A stretch of 48,467 nucleotides of DNA from an uncultured Eubacteriales bacterium (GCA_949288185.1 CASEIZ010000039.1:1-48467); one strand, 5' to 3'; numbered from the stretch's first letter, positions 1 through 8,274 are shown. The notes: a model not told the origin generated them from the letters alone. Made by a program: numbers and translations.

Positions 1-85
1 GTTTTCTCCATAAATTTAATTTTTATTATTATACCACTGTACGTCGACTGTACGCAAGTCTTTTCTGAAAAATTTGACAAAAAAA

Positions 86-106
86 TTAAGCATTTTGAAT
101 GCTTAA
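86..106. terminator. small hairpin at left edge
   Basis: A perfect 9-bp stem (TTAAGCATT / AATGCTTAA) with a TTG loop, followed by a T-rich stretch on the plus strand. It could terminate a gene lying to the left of the window. I see no convincing gene in the first 260 bases; the short open frame there has no ribosome binding site. Confidence 0.4.
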
Positions 107-263
107 AGAATTTTTGCTTATGAAAAAGTGTTTAAAACCCGTGGTTTACTTGTTCCATTTTATTTTCTCCTTTTTTATAACTGCTTTTCAGTTATATTTT
201 ATATACCATATTTTAAGTATAATTTCAATAGATTTAAAAATAATATGAAAAGAGGTTATATTT

Positions 264-452
264 ATGGAAAAGTTTGTGATGAAAAAATCTACAGAGGCAA
301 ATATTTATAAGAGTATTAGATTTCCAGTTGAAATAAATTCTCAAATTATTGATATTGTAGAAAAAGCTAACAAAGGGCTAGATAAAAAAGAATATTCTTT
401 CAACGGATTTGTTGTTTCAGCTTGTGAATTTGCTTTAAAACACATGAAATAA
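264..452 (+). CDS. small hypothetical protein, possible ribbon-helix-helix-like DNA-binding protein
   Basis: A 62-residue basic protein preceded by AGAGG about 9 bases before the ATG. The N-terminus is lysine-rich. It is followed by a segment of the type R-F-P-V-E-I-N-S-Q-I-I-D-I-V-E-K-A and then a second helix ending ALKHMK. This strand-helix-helix pattern (IRFPVEIN...) resembles small CopG/Arc-type proteins encoded on plasmids and mobile elements, but no specific family is certain. It converges on the relaxase gene and shares a terminator hairpin with it. In a mobilizable element it might be a copy-number or transfer regulator; that role is inferred only from position and size. Confidence 0.6.
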   Translation: MEKFVMKKSTEANIYKSIRFPVEINSQIIDIVEKANKGLDKKEYSFNGFVVSACEFALKHMK

Positions 453-453
453 T

Positions 454-481
454 AAGGAGCAAACCCATAAGTTTGTTCCTT
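454..481. terminator. bidirectional terminator between convergent genes
   Basis: Inverted repeat AAGGAGCAAAC / GTTTGTTCCTT (one G-T pair) with a six-base loop between the small plus-strand gene and the relaxase stop codon. It overlaps the last codons of the relaxase. Confidence 0.6.
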
Positions 482-1667
482 ATCTTTCCATTTCTAAGTC
501 TTTTTCTCTATCTTCTCGTTTAATTTGTTCTTCCCCATCTAAACAAGTTCTTGTTTCTCTTTCAAAATCTCTAACCAAAGTATCTCCTGTACCCATATCA
601 AAGTTTACACAAATCCATTCTATAAATTTATGGATAGTTTCTCTAAATTTGTCTATTACCTTATGCAAATAGCCATTTTCTTTTTCTAATTTATTAATTT
701 TATATTCGTATTTCCATTCCAAATTATCTTCTTTTTGTTTATATTCAGCCTTAATATTGTCTACTTGTTTATGCAAATCTTTATTATCAGCCATAATCTT
801 ATTCCTCTCTTTTTGATACTTTTCTGCTTCTTCTACCATTTTTGTTTGTCTTAACAATTGTTGGTGCATTAATAAATTATTCTGGTATAATTCGTTTATT
901 AAATCATCTTTTGGTTTTATAATTTCTTCTAAAATCTTCTCATCTCTTTTCTTTGATAATCTATTTATATTAATATCAGTAATATCTGGGACATTTGGTA
1001 ATTCTAATTTCATACTTTGCAATTTTTCTTTTGTTTTATCAAAATTAGTTATTTCTTTATATTCTTTAATATCAATATGTTCTCTTCCTGTTTCTTCTTT
1101 TGGTATACCTCTTTCTAATTTAAAATTGTGTGAAGTCATATATTTATAAAAAGCATCTTGTAATCTCCTATAACTATCTTTTTCTTTCCAAAATTCGCTA
1201 CAAGCCAGTTTATCAATGTTATTTCCTTTTTTATCTTGTGTATGAACTACAGGCAAAAAAATTAAGTGCATATGTGGAGTTTCCTCGTCCATATGCACTT
1301 TTGCAGACATTATATATTGTTCACCTAAATTTTTATATTCAGTTACAAATTGATATGCATTTTCAAAATATCTTTTTGTTTCTTCTTCTCCTATTTCTTC
1401 AAAGAATTGTTTATCAGAAGTAATAATATATTCACAAGCTATATTGCTAACTGTTTTTATTTGACCTTTTAAATCATATTTTTCTTTCATTATATCAAAT
1501 TCTTTGTCATATCTATATTTAGGGCTTTTTAGTGAGTAATTCAAATATGATTTATCCTTATCTATATTATCATTTGAATAATTTTTATTTCTTCTTTCGT
1601 TGTGTCTGTATATTCCTTTTAAATTTTCTCTTTTATATTTTGTGTTTCTAATAATCGCAAAACTCAT
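480..1667 (-). CDS. mobV: MobV/Pre family relaxase (plasmid mobilization protein)
   Basis: A 395-residue MobV-family (Mob/Pre) relaxase, the enzyme that nicks oriT and pilots single-stranded DNA during mobilization of small plasmids and integrated mobilizable elements. The N-terminal motif is visible as R-H-N-E-R (residues 21-25). The metal-binding HDEETPH-type motif is at 125-134 (HMDEETPHMH, giving H125, H132 and H134). Residues from about 270 to 345 form a charged coiled coil, as usual for the C-terminal half of this family. The start has a strong AGAAGGAGG Shine-Dalgarno. The region just upstream is packed with hairpins, where an oriT is expected. The gene looks intact. Transfer genes are absent, so mobility would depend on a helper conjugation system. 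Confidence 0.93.
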   Translation of the reverse strand: MSFAIIRNTKYKRENLKGIYRHNERRNKNYSNDNIDKDKSYLNYSLKSPKYRYDKEFDIMKEKYDLKGQIKTVSNIACEYIITSDKQFFEEIGEEETKRYFENAYQFVTEYKNLGEQYIMSAKVHMDEETPHMHLIFLPVVHTQDKKGNNIDKLACSEFWKEKDSYRRLQDAFYKYMTSHNFKLERGIPKEETGREHIDIKEYKEITNFDKTKEKLQSMKLELPNVPDITDININRLSKKRDEKILEEIIKPKDDLINELYQNNLLMHQQLLRQTKMVEEAEKYQKERNKIMADNKDLHKQVDNIKAEYKQKEDNLEWKYEYKINKLEKENGYLHKVIDKFRETIHKFIEWICVNFDMGTGDTLVRDFERETRTCLDGEEQIKREDREKDLEMER

Positions 1668-1692
1668 CTCTAAAACCTCCTTCTAAATTTTA

Positions 1693-2122
1693 GCCGATTT
1701 TTTTGGCTCGTATAATGGACGATAGCTTGGCTATCGTAAGAGGTAATACAAGCAAAATGCAATGTGTTATTATAGTAGCTACTATGATTCTACTAACTGC
1801 TTCCACACCTCACATTTTTACTTTGTATTGTAACACACTACAACACTTTTTTACGCTATTGCTAAAAAGTGTCAGTGTGGCAGGAGTTCCTGCACCCCCC
1901 AAAAAACTAAAAATAGCTTTACTGCATTTTTAGTTTTTTCATAAAAATATAACAAGTATATTTTTATGCTTAACAATAATTTGCTATCCGCAATTTATTG
2001 TTAAAAGAGCCAAGAAAAACATTTTACATTTTTTTCTTGACTCATTTTGAAACCTACTCGGTTTCAAAATTCCAAAATAAAAGCATAGGTTTTACTTTAA
2101 CAAAACCTACACTTTAATTTTG
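1693..2122. other. array of about eleven consecutive hairpins; candidate oriT/replication origin
   Basis: This gap between the relaxase start and the HTH gene holds no believable gene but is almost wholly made of stem-loops. Stems in order: 1693-1707 (weak), 1719-1737 (8 bp, loop TTG), 1772-1785 (perfect 14-base palindrome), 1843-1872 (9 bp), 1880-1893 (6 bp), 1901-1939 (14 bp), 1940-1968 (12 bp), 1970-2004 (10 bp plus 4), 2007-2043 (9 bp plus 3), 2044-2070 (11 bp) and 2073-2122 (8 bp plus an imperfect outer stem). MobV relaxases nick beside inverted repeats just upstream of mob, so an oriT here is expected. TGTGTTAT at 1764-1771, beside the palindrome, recalls the GTGTG/TT nick region of pMV158. 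That match is suggestive only. Confidence 0.6.
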
Positions 2123-2136
2123 TTTTATAGCAACTA

Positions 2137-2631
2137 CTACGATGTAAAATTATTATTTGCATATAAGCTATTCCAATCAAAGCCTTCTTTTTCATAGTCT
2201 CGTTGTTCATAATTGCAATACCCTTTATTATTATTTTTATATTTATTTATATTATATTTATTATCCTTAAACTTTTCTTCAATAGGGTATTGAAGTTTTG
2301 TTGGGGAGGGTATTAAACTTTTGTTAAATAGGGTATTTAACTTTTCTTCAATAGGTATTAGTTTTCTAATATCTACTTCTTTACTATTTTCTTTATATAC
2401 CATTTCAATATTTATATAACCTTTATCTTTTAATGAATTTACTAGCTTTGATACTTGTGTTACTGATATATTTAAAAGTTCGCTTATAGTTTTATTGGTA
2501 CAAAAGCAATATTGTTTTTCTTGACTTAAAAATATTACAAGTGAATATATATGTTTTTCTTTATCACTTAAATTTTTGTCTGTTAATATTTCTATTGGAA
2601 TCCATAATCCTTTTAAATTTAAATTTGACAT
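2137..2631 (-). CDS. winged-helix protein of replication-initiator/DnaD-like type
   Basis: A 164-residue protein with a winged-helix-turn-helix in the first ~85 residues. It has LSDKEKHIYSLVIFLS, then a recognition-type segment (TNKTISELLNISVTQVSKLV) and a wing (KGYINIEM). The tail is low-complexity, rich in Asn, Tyr and Lys. Proteins of this form, with the N-terminus 'GLWIPIEIL...LS..EK.IYS', are common on clostridial mobile elements and phages next to replication or mobilization genes, where they act as initiator-like or regulatory DNA-binding proteins. GAGAGGAGG lies just before the ATG. It sits upstream of the hairpin array and relaxase on the same strand, which suggests a replication/mobilization module. 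The exact role is not shown. Confidence 0.65.
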   Translation of the reverse strand: MSNLNLKGLWIPIEILTDKNLSDKEKHIYSLVIFLSQEKQYCFCTNKTISELLNISVTQVSKLVNSLKDKGYINIEMVYKENSKEVDIRKLIPIEEKLNTLFNKSLIPSPTKLQYPIEEKFKDNKYNINKYKNNNKGYCNYEQRDYEKEGFDWNSLYANNNFTS

Positions 2632-2787
2632 TTAATAACCTCCTCTCTTTCAAATTCGTTCGCTTTATTTTGGCTTTATTTTCGTTTTTAAGATATAAAT
2701 AATATAAGTTTATATATTGAAATTGTAGTCAAAAAATTTCCATAAAAATAAGCCTTAGACTTATTTCTAAATCTAAAGCTTTTTTTA

Positions 2788-2816
2788 AAATTTTTGCGAC
2801 AGTGTCGCAAAAATTT
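2788..2816. repeat. 29-base palindrome, copy 1, just after the DUF1016 gene
   Basis: Perfect inverted repeat AAATTTTTGCGAC-AGT-GTCGCAAAAATTT with a 3-base centre, placed 3 bases past the stop codon of the DUF1016 nuclease. The core of 24 bases is identical, in the same orientation, to a sequence inside that gene at 3559-3582. It may also act as the transcription terminator. Confidence 0.8.
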
Positions 2817-2819
2817 AAT

Positions 2820-3884
2820 TTACTCTTTTTCTTCGTTTTTACATCTTTGTTCTAATTGTATCTTTGCATTTCTTATACTAGATAAAAATTTCTCTTCTAA
2901 TAGTTCCTTAGGAACATAATTTGTAAGATATTGTGCTACATGTATTCCACTATTACTTAATTCCAATAGTTCTGTCATCATATCACTTTTAGTAGCACAT
3001 AATATAATTGCTACTGGTGATTCTTCTCCTTCTGCTCTTTCATACTTATCAAGCCATTTTAAATATAATTCTACTTGACCTTTATGCTCTGGTTTAAATT
3101 CATCCAATTTTAATTCTATAACAACTAATCTTCTTAACTTTCTATGGTAAAATAGTAAGTCCATATAATAATCTCTGCCATCTATTGTTATTCTTTTTTG
3201 TCTAGCTAAAAAAGCAAAATCATTACCCATTTCTAAAATAAATTTTTCTAGTTCATTTATTATTGCATTCTCTAAATCTTTTTCACTATAAGTATCTTTG
3301 AGTTCCAAAAAATCTAAAATATATGGATCTCTGAAAAATAAATCTGTTGTCATTTTATTTTCATCTGTTAATAATTGTAAATCATTTATTATAGTTTGTT
3401 CTGGTTTTTTAGATATTGCTGTCCTTTCAAACAATGCTGAATCTACTCTTTCTTTTAATGTCCTTACTGACCAATTTTCATTCATACACATTGTTGCATA
3501 AAACTTTCTTTTTACATCAGTATCCATTTTTACAATTTCTACAAAATGAGACCAACTCAATTTTTGCGACAGTGTCGCAAAATTTTCAAAATCTTCAAAA
3601 TCTTGATTTATTTGTAACATTCTATATAAGTTTGAATAACTATAACCTCTACCATATTTTTCAATTAATCTCTTACTTAAATTTTTGATAACTTTTTTAC
3701 CATACTCGGGTTTCTTATTATCTAGTAATTCATTTTTTATTCTATTTCCAATATTCCAATTTAATATAACAAACTCTGTATTAACATGCGAAACCACCTT
3801 AACTTTTGCACTTTCAATTAAATCTGATACATCTTTATATAATTTATCTACATTTATATTTTCTAATTGTTCTAATTCGTTCAT
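2820..3884 (-). CDS. DUF1016 / PDDEXK nuclease domain protein (YhcG-like)
   Basis: A 354-residue protein matching the YhcG/DUF1016 family: an N-terminal DUF1016 winged-helix-like domain (about 10-160, with the typical LSQKLSWSHFVEIV at 105-118) and a C-terminal PDDEXK nuclease domain. The nuclease residues are visible as D242 (YYMDLLFYH), E257 and K259 (VVIELKL) and Q270 (GQVELYL). Family members are linked to mobile elements, restriction-like loci and DNA recombination or repair; the substrate is not known from sequence. The gene is intact, with AAGG before the ATG. The codons for ATLSQK are made from a palindrome that is repeated just downstream of the stop. Confidence 0.85.
   Translation of the reverse strand: MNELEQLENINVDKLYKDVSDLIESAKVKVVSHVNTEFVILNWNIGNRIKNELLDNKKPEYGKKVIKNLSKRLIEKYGRGYSYSNLYRMLQINQDFEDFENFATLSQKLSWSHFVEIVKMDTDVKRKFYATMCMNENWSVRTLKERVDSALFERTAISKKPEQTIINDLQLLTDENKMTTDLFFRDPYILDFLELKDTYSEKDLENAIINELEKFILEMGNDFAFLARQKRITIDGRDYYMDLLFYHRKLRRLVVIELKLDEFKPEHKGQVELYLKWLDKYERAEGEESPVAIILCATKSDMMTELLELSNSGIHVAQYLTNYVPKELLEEKFLSSIRNAKIQLEQRCKNEEKE
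3562..3582. repeat. palindrome copy 2, inside the DUF1016 coding sequence
   Basis: TTTTGCGAC-AGT-GTCGCAAAA, encoding Ala-Thr-Leu-Ser-Gln-Lys (residues 103-108) on the minus strand. It shares 24 identical bases with the downstream copy at 2789-2812. Confidence 0.8.
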
Positions 3885-4014
3885 TATTACCTTCTTTCTA
3901 ATTTTGCAGATAATGTATGCAAAATTTATGAAAATTAATTTTTCATTTTTATTATAACATTTATTTCCAAATTTTTCATTAAAAATTTTAAAAAAGTCAA
4001 TTTTTTACATTTCT

Positions 4015-4041
4015 CAAAGGTTACAAATTCGATACCTTTGA
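4015..4041. terminator. weak hairpin after tnpV
   Basis: 8-bp stem TCAAAGGT / ACCTTTGA immediately after the tnpV stop. It lacks a clean U-tract, so termination is uncertain. Confidence 0.35.
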
Positions 4042-4044
4042 ATT

Positions 4045-4440
4045 TTATAAATATATAATCTCATTTAATATAATTTCTTCTACTCTATTTTTAATATTAT
4101 TCATTCTTGCAACCCATTCTAATTGATTATTTACTTTTAATTCTTCAGTTACATTTTCTTTTTCTGCCATTTGTTTTATTAAAAGTTCTAATTTATCTTT
4201 GCACTCATCTTCTATATCTAGTAAATAACTTTTTAATTCATTACTTAATAACATTTCTGTATATTCTGGTATTTTGTATTTCTTCATATAGCTTAGTTTT
4301 AATCTTCCATACTTTCCTATATTTCCTGTTCTTCTAGCATTTGGTATTGTTATATTAGGGATATAATAATCTCCAACTAAACTATATTCAATTCTTGTTC
4401 TTTCATCTACAAATTTTTCTTTTAATTCTTTATTCTCCAT
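4045..4440 (-). CDS. tnpV: TnpV-family transposon-encoded protein
   Basis: A ~131-residue protein that I recognise as TnpV, a small protein carried by Tn4451-like and other clostridial mobilizable transposons. Diagnostic pieces are GDYYIPNITIP near the N-terminus, then GKYGRLKLSYMKKYK, SYLLDIEDECKDKLELLIKQ, and near the C-terminus LEWVARMNNIKNRVEEIILN. Its biochemical function is unknown. I chose the ATG giving MENKELKEK, preceded by GAGAGGAG, over an in-frame TTG seven codons earlier. It marks this end of the window as mobile DNA. No resolvase or integrase partner is present nearby. Confidence 0.88.
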   Translation of the reverse strand: MENKELKEKFVDERTRIEYSLVGDYYIPNITIPNARRTGNIGKYGRLKLSYMKKYKIPEYTEMLLSNELKSYLLDIEDECKDKLELLIKQMAEKENVTEELKVNNQLEWVARMNNIKNRVEEIILNEIIYL

Positions 4441-4560
4441 AATTTTTAAATCTCCTCTCAATTTTTAAATTTTAATTATTATTATAAAATCAAAAAAAGA
4501 TGAAATTGTTAATGTTTTTTACAATTCATCTTTTAAATATTTAAAAATTTATGATTTTTA

Positions 4561-4689
4561 CTAAATTGATTGTAGGAGGAAACCTTTGTTATTACTAGAT
4601 TTTACATTTTCGTCATAAGAGAATATGGTTGTTATCACCAATGCAATTAATGTAATACCTTTATCTAATTCATCAGCTCTTTCTATCAT
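4561..4689 (-). CDS. 42-residue micro-ORF with a prepilin-like segment
   Basis: A short open frame with a very good ribosome binding site (GAAAGGAG, then ATAATT and ATG). The product runs MIERADELDKGITLIALVIT (first 20), then TIFSYDENVKSSNN and a short tail. The segment KGITLIALVIT is identical to the type IV prepilin processing region of the surface protein at 41614-43314, but the hydrophobic stretch stops after about 12 residues. It may be the truncated head of a pilin-like gene, or a real small membrane peptide. The rest of the 430-base gap between tnpV and spoVT holds only the spoVT terminator and no other gene that I can see. Confidence 0.45.
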   Translation of the reverse strand: MIERADELDKGITLIALVITTIFSYDENVKSSNNKGFLLQSI

Positions 4690-4828
4690 AATTATCTCCT
4701 TTCTATTGTATATTTATTTCTTGAGGCAATTTATAATTAGAATAATTATTGGTTTTCAATCTTTTTTATTACTATAATCTATTGAGTATATTGTTAGTCT
4801 ATCTAATTTTAAACAGTCTTCATATAGC

Positions 4829-4884
4829 AAAAAAACAAGTTGATTTTAATTTTTTGCATTATTAAATTAAAATCCTACTTGTTT
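4829..4884 (-). terminator. rho-independent terminator of spoVT
   Basis: Long imperfect stem (AACAAGT...GATTTTAATTT pairing with AAATTAAAATC...ACTTGTT) followed by a run of U on the minus strand, directly after the spoVT stop. Confidence 0.75.
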
Positions 4885-4891
4885 CTTATTA

Positions 4892-5446
4892 TCATATCTC
4901 CATTTGTGTTCCTAAAAATGTAGCAGCTGATTGTGCCACTTTCTTTTCTACATCATTCATTTTTTGGTTTGCTTCTTTAGACATTAATATGACTGTTCCG
5001 ATGGTATCTCCATTTGAAATGATTGGATATACAACTTGTGCATTATATTTTCTTTCATTATTATCATTTTTTGTTATTGGCATTGCCACATCGCTATTTT
5101 CCTTACTTGTATAAATTTCTTTATCTTCCATCAATTGCTCTAGTTCTGGACTAACATCTTGTTCTAAAAATTCTTTTTTAGAACCTCCTGATACTGCAAT
5201 TATAGTATCTTTATCTGTAATACATGCAATATGTCCTGTTGTTTTAGATAAAGTTTCTGCATATCCTGCTGCAAATTCAGATAATTCTCCGATTGGGGAA
5301 TATTTCTTTAATATCACTTGCCCTTCTCTATCTGTAAAAACTTCTAATGGGTCACCCTCTTTTATTCTTAACACCTTTCTAATTTCTTTTGGTATAACAA
5401 TTCTACCTAAATCATCTATTCTTCTTACGACACCTGTTGCTTTCAT
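4892..5446 (-). CDS. spoVT: stage V sporulation protein T
   Basis: A 184-residue regulator matching SpoVT. It has an N-terminal AbrB-type swapped-hairpin DNA-binding domain (MKATGVVRRIDDLGRIVIPK, residues 1-20, extending to about 50) and a C-terminal GAF-like sensory domain (about 55-180). The length equals that of the Bacillus/Clostridium protein. SpoVT acts in the forespore, tuning sigma-G-dependent genes late in sporulation and influencing germination. Its presence points to a spore-forming lineage. GGGAGGAAAATT precedes the ATG. It is transcribed alone, with its own terminator. It is the first clearly chromosomal core gene after the accessory left end, so the mobile region probably ends between 4.4 and 4.9 kb. 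Confidence 0.95.
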   Translation of the reverse strand: MKATGVVRRIDDLGRIVIPKEIRKVLRIKEGDPLEVFTDREGQVILKKYSPIGELSEFAAGYAETLSKTTGHIACITDKDTIIAVSGGSKKEFLEQDVSPELEQLMEDKEIYTSKENSDVAMPITKNDNNERKYNAQVVYPIISNGDTIGTVILMSKEANQKMNDVEKKVAQSAATFLGTQMEI

Positions 5447-5530
5447 AATTTTCCTCCCTTTTGTTTTATAAATTTATTATACTTTTATTATTTCTTATTG
5501 TTTCTTTTTTATTCATTTTTTGTCAAAAAA

Positions 5531-5555
5531 AGATTAGTTTAATAAAAACTAACCT
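5531..5555 (-). terminator. terminator of the comF-KAP operon
   Basis: 10-bp stem AGATTAGTTT / AAACTAACCT (one G-T pair), followed on the minus strand by a run of seven U. Confidence 0.75.
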
Positions 5556-5566
5556 TTCTATAATTA

Positions 5567-7562
5567 TTATTCCCCTTTTTCTATCTCTTGTACTTTTTCT
5601 TCTTTTCTAGGAAACAATGTTGGATTATATTTATCAATAATATAACCTAAATCTTTCGAAAATTCTTTTAACATAACAATTTTTATTGAAGGATCTTTTC
5701 CAGTTAAATAATCATCAATAATCTGTTTCAATTGTTTCATATTTTTAATTTCTGGTTCGATTTGTTTTCCATTTTTATCTGCTCTGTTAACCAATTTTTC
5801 TTTAATCAATACAATATCTTCATTACTTGCACAAGAAATTCTTTGAAACATTTGATATTGGTCGTAATATTTGAATATCGGAATATTCATACATTCTCTA
5901 TCAAATTTTTCATAGAATACTTCCATTTCCATAGGTATACATTTAAAAATTTCTTCTGCCTTTTCTTTGAACATTTTGTCATGCAATTGTTCATTTAATG
6001 TATGGAAATGTTTTAAAATATCATCCATTTCTTCTGCTACTTCTTCAATAGCGATTTTTTCTAATTCTTCATCTACATTTGCACAATATTCTGATTTTAA
6101 TGATGCTAAATTCATACCATTAAAAAATATACTTTTAATAGTTTTGATATCATAATCTATCAATCCTTTTTTTGAAAAATAACTAAAATATGCATAGATT
6201 TTCACAGTATCAATTAATTGTAAATTTCCTTGTTTTACATCTTCTATAATATCAGAAATCACATTTCCAAATTCATCATCTGATATTTTCCAATATTCTT
6301 CTGTAAGTAATCTTTTATATGCTGGTAAATTTTCTGTATCAATTGTATTTTTGATAGTTTCCATATTTCCTTTAAATATTTTCATATCAAAAATTCTAGT
6401 TCTTACATAATATTCTATAAATTTGAAGAATCTATATTCAGATTTAAAATTATAATAATAATTACTATCAAATTCTTTGATATAAAATTGTCTATTATCC
6501 ATTAAAATTCTTGAAGATACTAATATAGATTTATATTCTTCGTTGTCTTTAATATTCATAAATTTATCTTTGGTTACTTTTCCTGCTTTAATTTCAAATG
6601 AAATTGCAATTGTAAAGATTAACATTGTTTGCATGACTCTATAACTCGTATTCGGATAGGATTTATTAACCATTTCATAAACTTTCTTAAAGTCATTTAA
6701 AGCATGTTTCAATATTCTTAAATTTTTGGTTCCACTTCTTTCAAAGGTTGAAATAATTAATTTAGTATTTTCTCTTAAAAAACGAATGAAATCTGCATTC
6801 TTTGCATAACGCATTAATATACCATTAATAATATAGTCAAATTTTGGTGCATATTCAAAAGTTTCACCTATTAATTTTTCCTTAATTCTTTCGTAATCAT
6901 TTGCCTTATCAAAAACATTTTCTATTTTTTGTTGTATTTTCTCAACCATTGGCTTATCTGCATCATTTAATTCGTTTTGTTTATCTAGTAAATATGTTGC
7001 AATAAATGTTTTCATTTCTAGATTAGAGCTTTTTAATTTGTTTGACAATTCTTTCTCATTACAAATGATAATTGTTTTGATATGATCATGCTCTACAAAG
7101 TTATTGATATATCCTAAAATATCAATAACATCAACATTTGCTCTTTCTAAATCATCAAAGCAAAGTACCTTATCATCTGTTGAAAAGAATTCAGCATAAT
7201 CTACTTTATCTCCACTTTGAGTAACACCAAAAAAATTTGCCATATCAATTCCTGTTTTTGCATATTCTGGAATAGTCGTTTGTTCATTAGCCTCCATGTA
7301 TTTTTTTAAATTTTTGTCCATTAATTGAGTCGTTTCAATAAAAATTTTTTTGCTAATATCCTCTAAATTAGAAATTCCATATAAAGACATGTAAATGGTA
7401 GTATATCTTCTTCCATTTAATTGCATAGACTCTATTTTTTTCCTAATTTTATGATTCCAAAAATGGGTCTTTCCGTACTCCCCATTCACCATTTATCATA
7501 ATGGCATAGTCTGTATAATCTGATCTTATATAATCTAAAATACTTTCAAGTAAATCTTCCAT
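5567..7562 (-). CDS. KAP-family P-loop NTPase, split by a +1 frame change at a CGG codon
   Basis: A ~664-residue protein of the KAP-like P-loop NTPase type. The coding sequence is in two frames. The first 29 codons start at the ATG at 7562 (MEDLLESILDYIRSDYT...) and reach MINGEWGV, followed by CGG. Skipping the C of that CGG (base 7475) gives GEWGVGKTHFWN, a textbook KAP Walker A, and the frame then stays open for some 635 codons. The Walker B region is KVLCFDDLERANVDV, followed by IKTIIICNEKEL. The remainder is helical. KAP NTPases are often membrane-associated and mobile, and some act in phage defence; the role here is unknown. It starts 11 bases after the comF stop, so it is in that operon. 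Without the shift only a ~33-residue stub results. Confidence 0.82.
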
Positions 7563-7578
7563 TATCATTCCATCCCTT

Positions 7579-8250
7579 TTAGTCTTTGGCTAATACCAGT
7601 ACATCTACTTTCTTTGGTTTTCCTTGTTGTAATATTTTTGCACATTCGTTCACAGTACTTCCTGTTGTATAAATATCATCAATTAATAAAATTCGTTTAT
7701 TGTTTAGTATTTCTCCATTTTTTAATCCATATACATTTTGTATATTTTCTTTTCGTTGTTCTTTATTTAATTTACTTTGTTCTATAATATTTTTGGTTTT
7801 GAATAAACACTTGGTTTGTAATGGAATTTTTAGACTTTGACTTATTTTTTTTGCTATTAACAGACTTTGATTATATCCTCTCTCTTTCATTCTCTTTTTA
7901 CTAATTGGAACAGGAATGATTGTATCATAACTTAGCAATTTCTCATAAATTTTTTCATTTTTTAAGATAAAATTCACTAAACAAACATATATATATGGCT
8001 TTTCATGAAATTTGTAATCTAAAATTAATTTTCTTATGAGTCCTTCATATTTAAAAATATATATTAATTCATTAAAAAGCATACCTTCTAACTCTTGATT
8101 AAGTATACCATTTTCTGCTAATTCTTCTAAATTTATTTTACATTTATTACAAAGTCCATCTTTATTCAATTTTCCACAAATCCCACAAATTTGTGGATAA
8201 AACATACTTATTATATTAAAAATTTTTTTAATCACCTCTTTATTGTTCAA
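7579..8250 (-). CDS. comF: ComF family phosphoribosyltransferase-like protein
   Basis: A ~223-residue ComF-type protein. It has an N-terminal four-cysteine zinc finger (CGICGKLNKDGLCNKC, about residues 21-38) and a C-terminal type I PRTase fold with the PRPP loop ILLIDDIYTTGST near residue 187-199. ComF proteins support natural transformation and single-stranded DNA handling with ComFA and PriA, though comF genes are also widespread outside competent species. The start is uncertain: the longest frame opens with TTG and has a poor upstream ribosome site, while AAAGAGGTG a little further in suggests initiation slightly downstream. The KAP NTPase gene follows 11 bases later. Confidence 0.88.
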   Translation of the reverse strand: MNNKEVIKKIFNIISMFYPQICGICGKLNKDGLCNKCKINLEELAENGILNQELEGMLFNELIYIFKYEGLIRKLILDYKFHEKPYIYVCLVNFILKNEKIYEKLLSYDTIIPVPISKKRMKERGYNQSLLIAKKISQSLKIPLQTKCLFKTKNIIEQSKLNKEQRKENIQNVYGLKNGEILNNKRILLIDDIYTTGSTVNECAKILQQGKPKKVDVLVLAKD

Positions 8251-8274
8251 GTATTCTTAAATTAAAATGAAAGA

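Noticed and set aside
1..60. Possible CRISPR repeat (CTGTACG twice near 36-53)
   Set aside because: Only one short repeat pair; no spacer periodicity and no cas genes.
128..310. 60-residue open frame at the left edge
   Set aside because: No ribosome binding site, low-complexity aromatic composition, and overlap with the better-supported gene at 264.
1703..1933. 76-residue plus-strand open frame in the hairpin array
   Set aside because: It reads through several perfect inverted repeats and has no ribosome site or protein-like composition.
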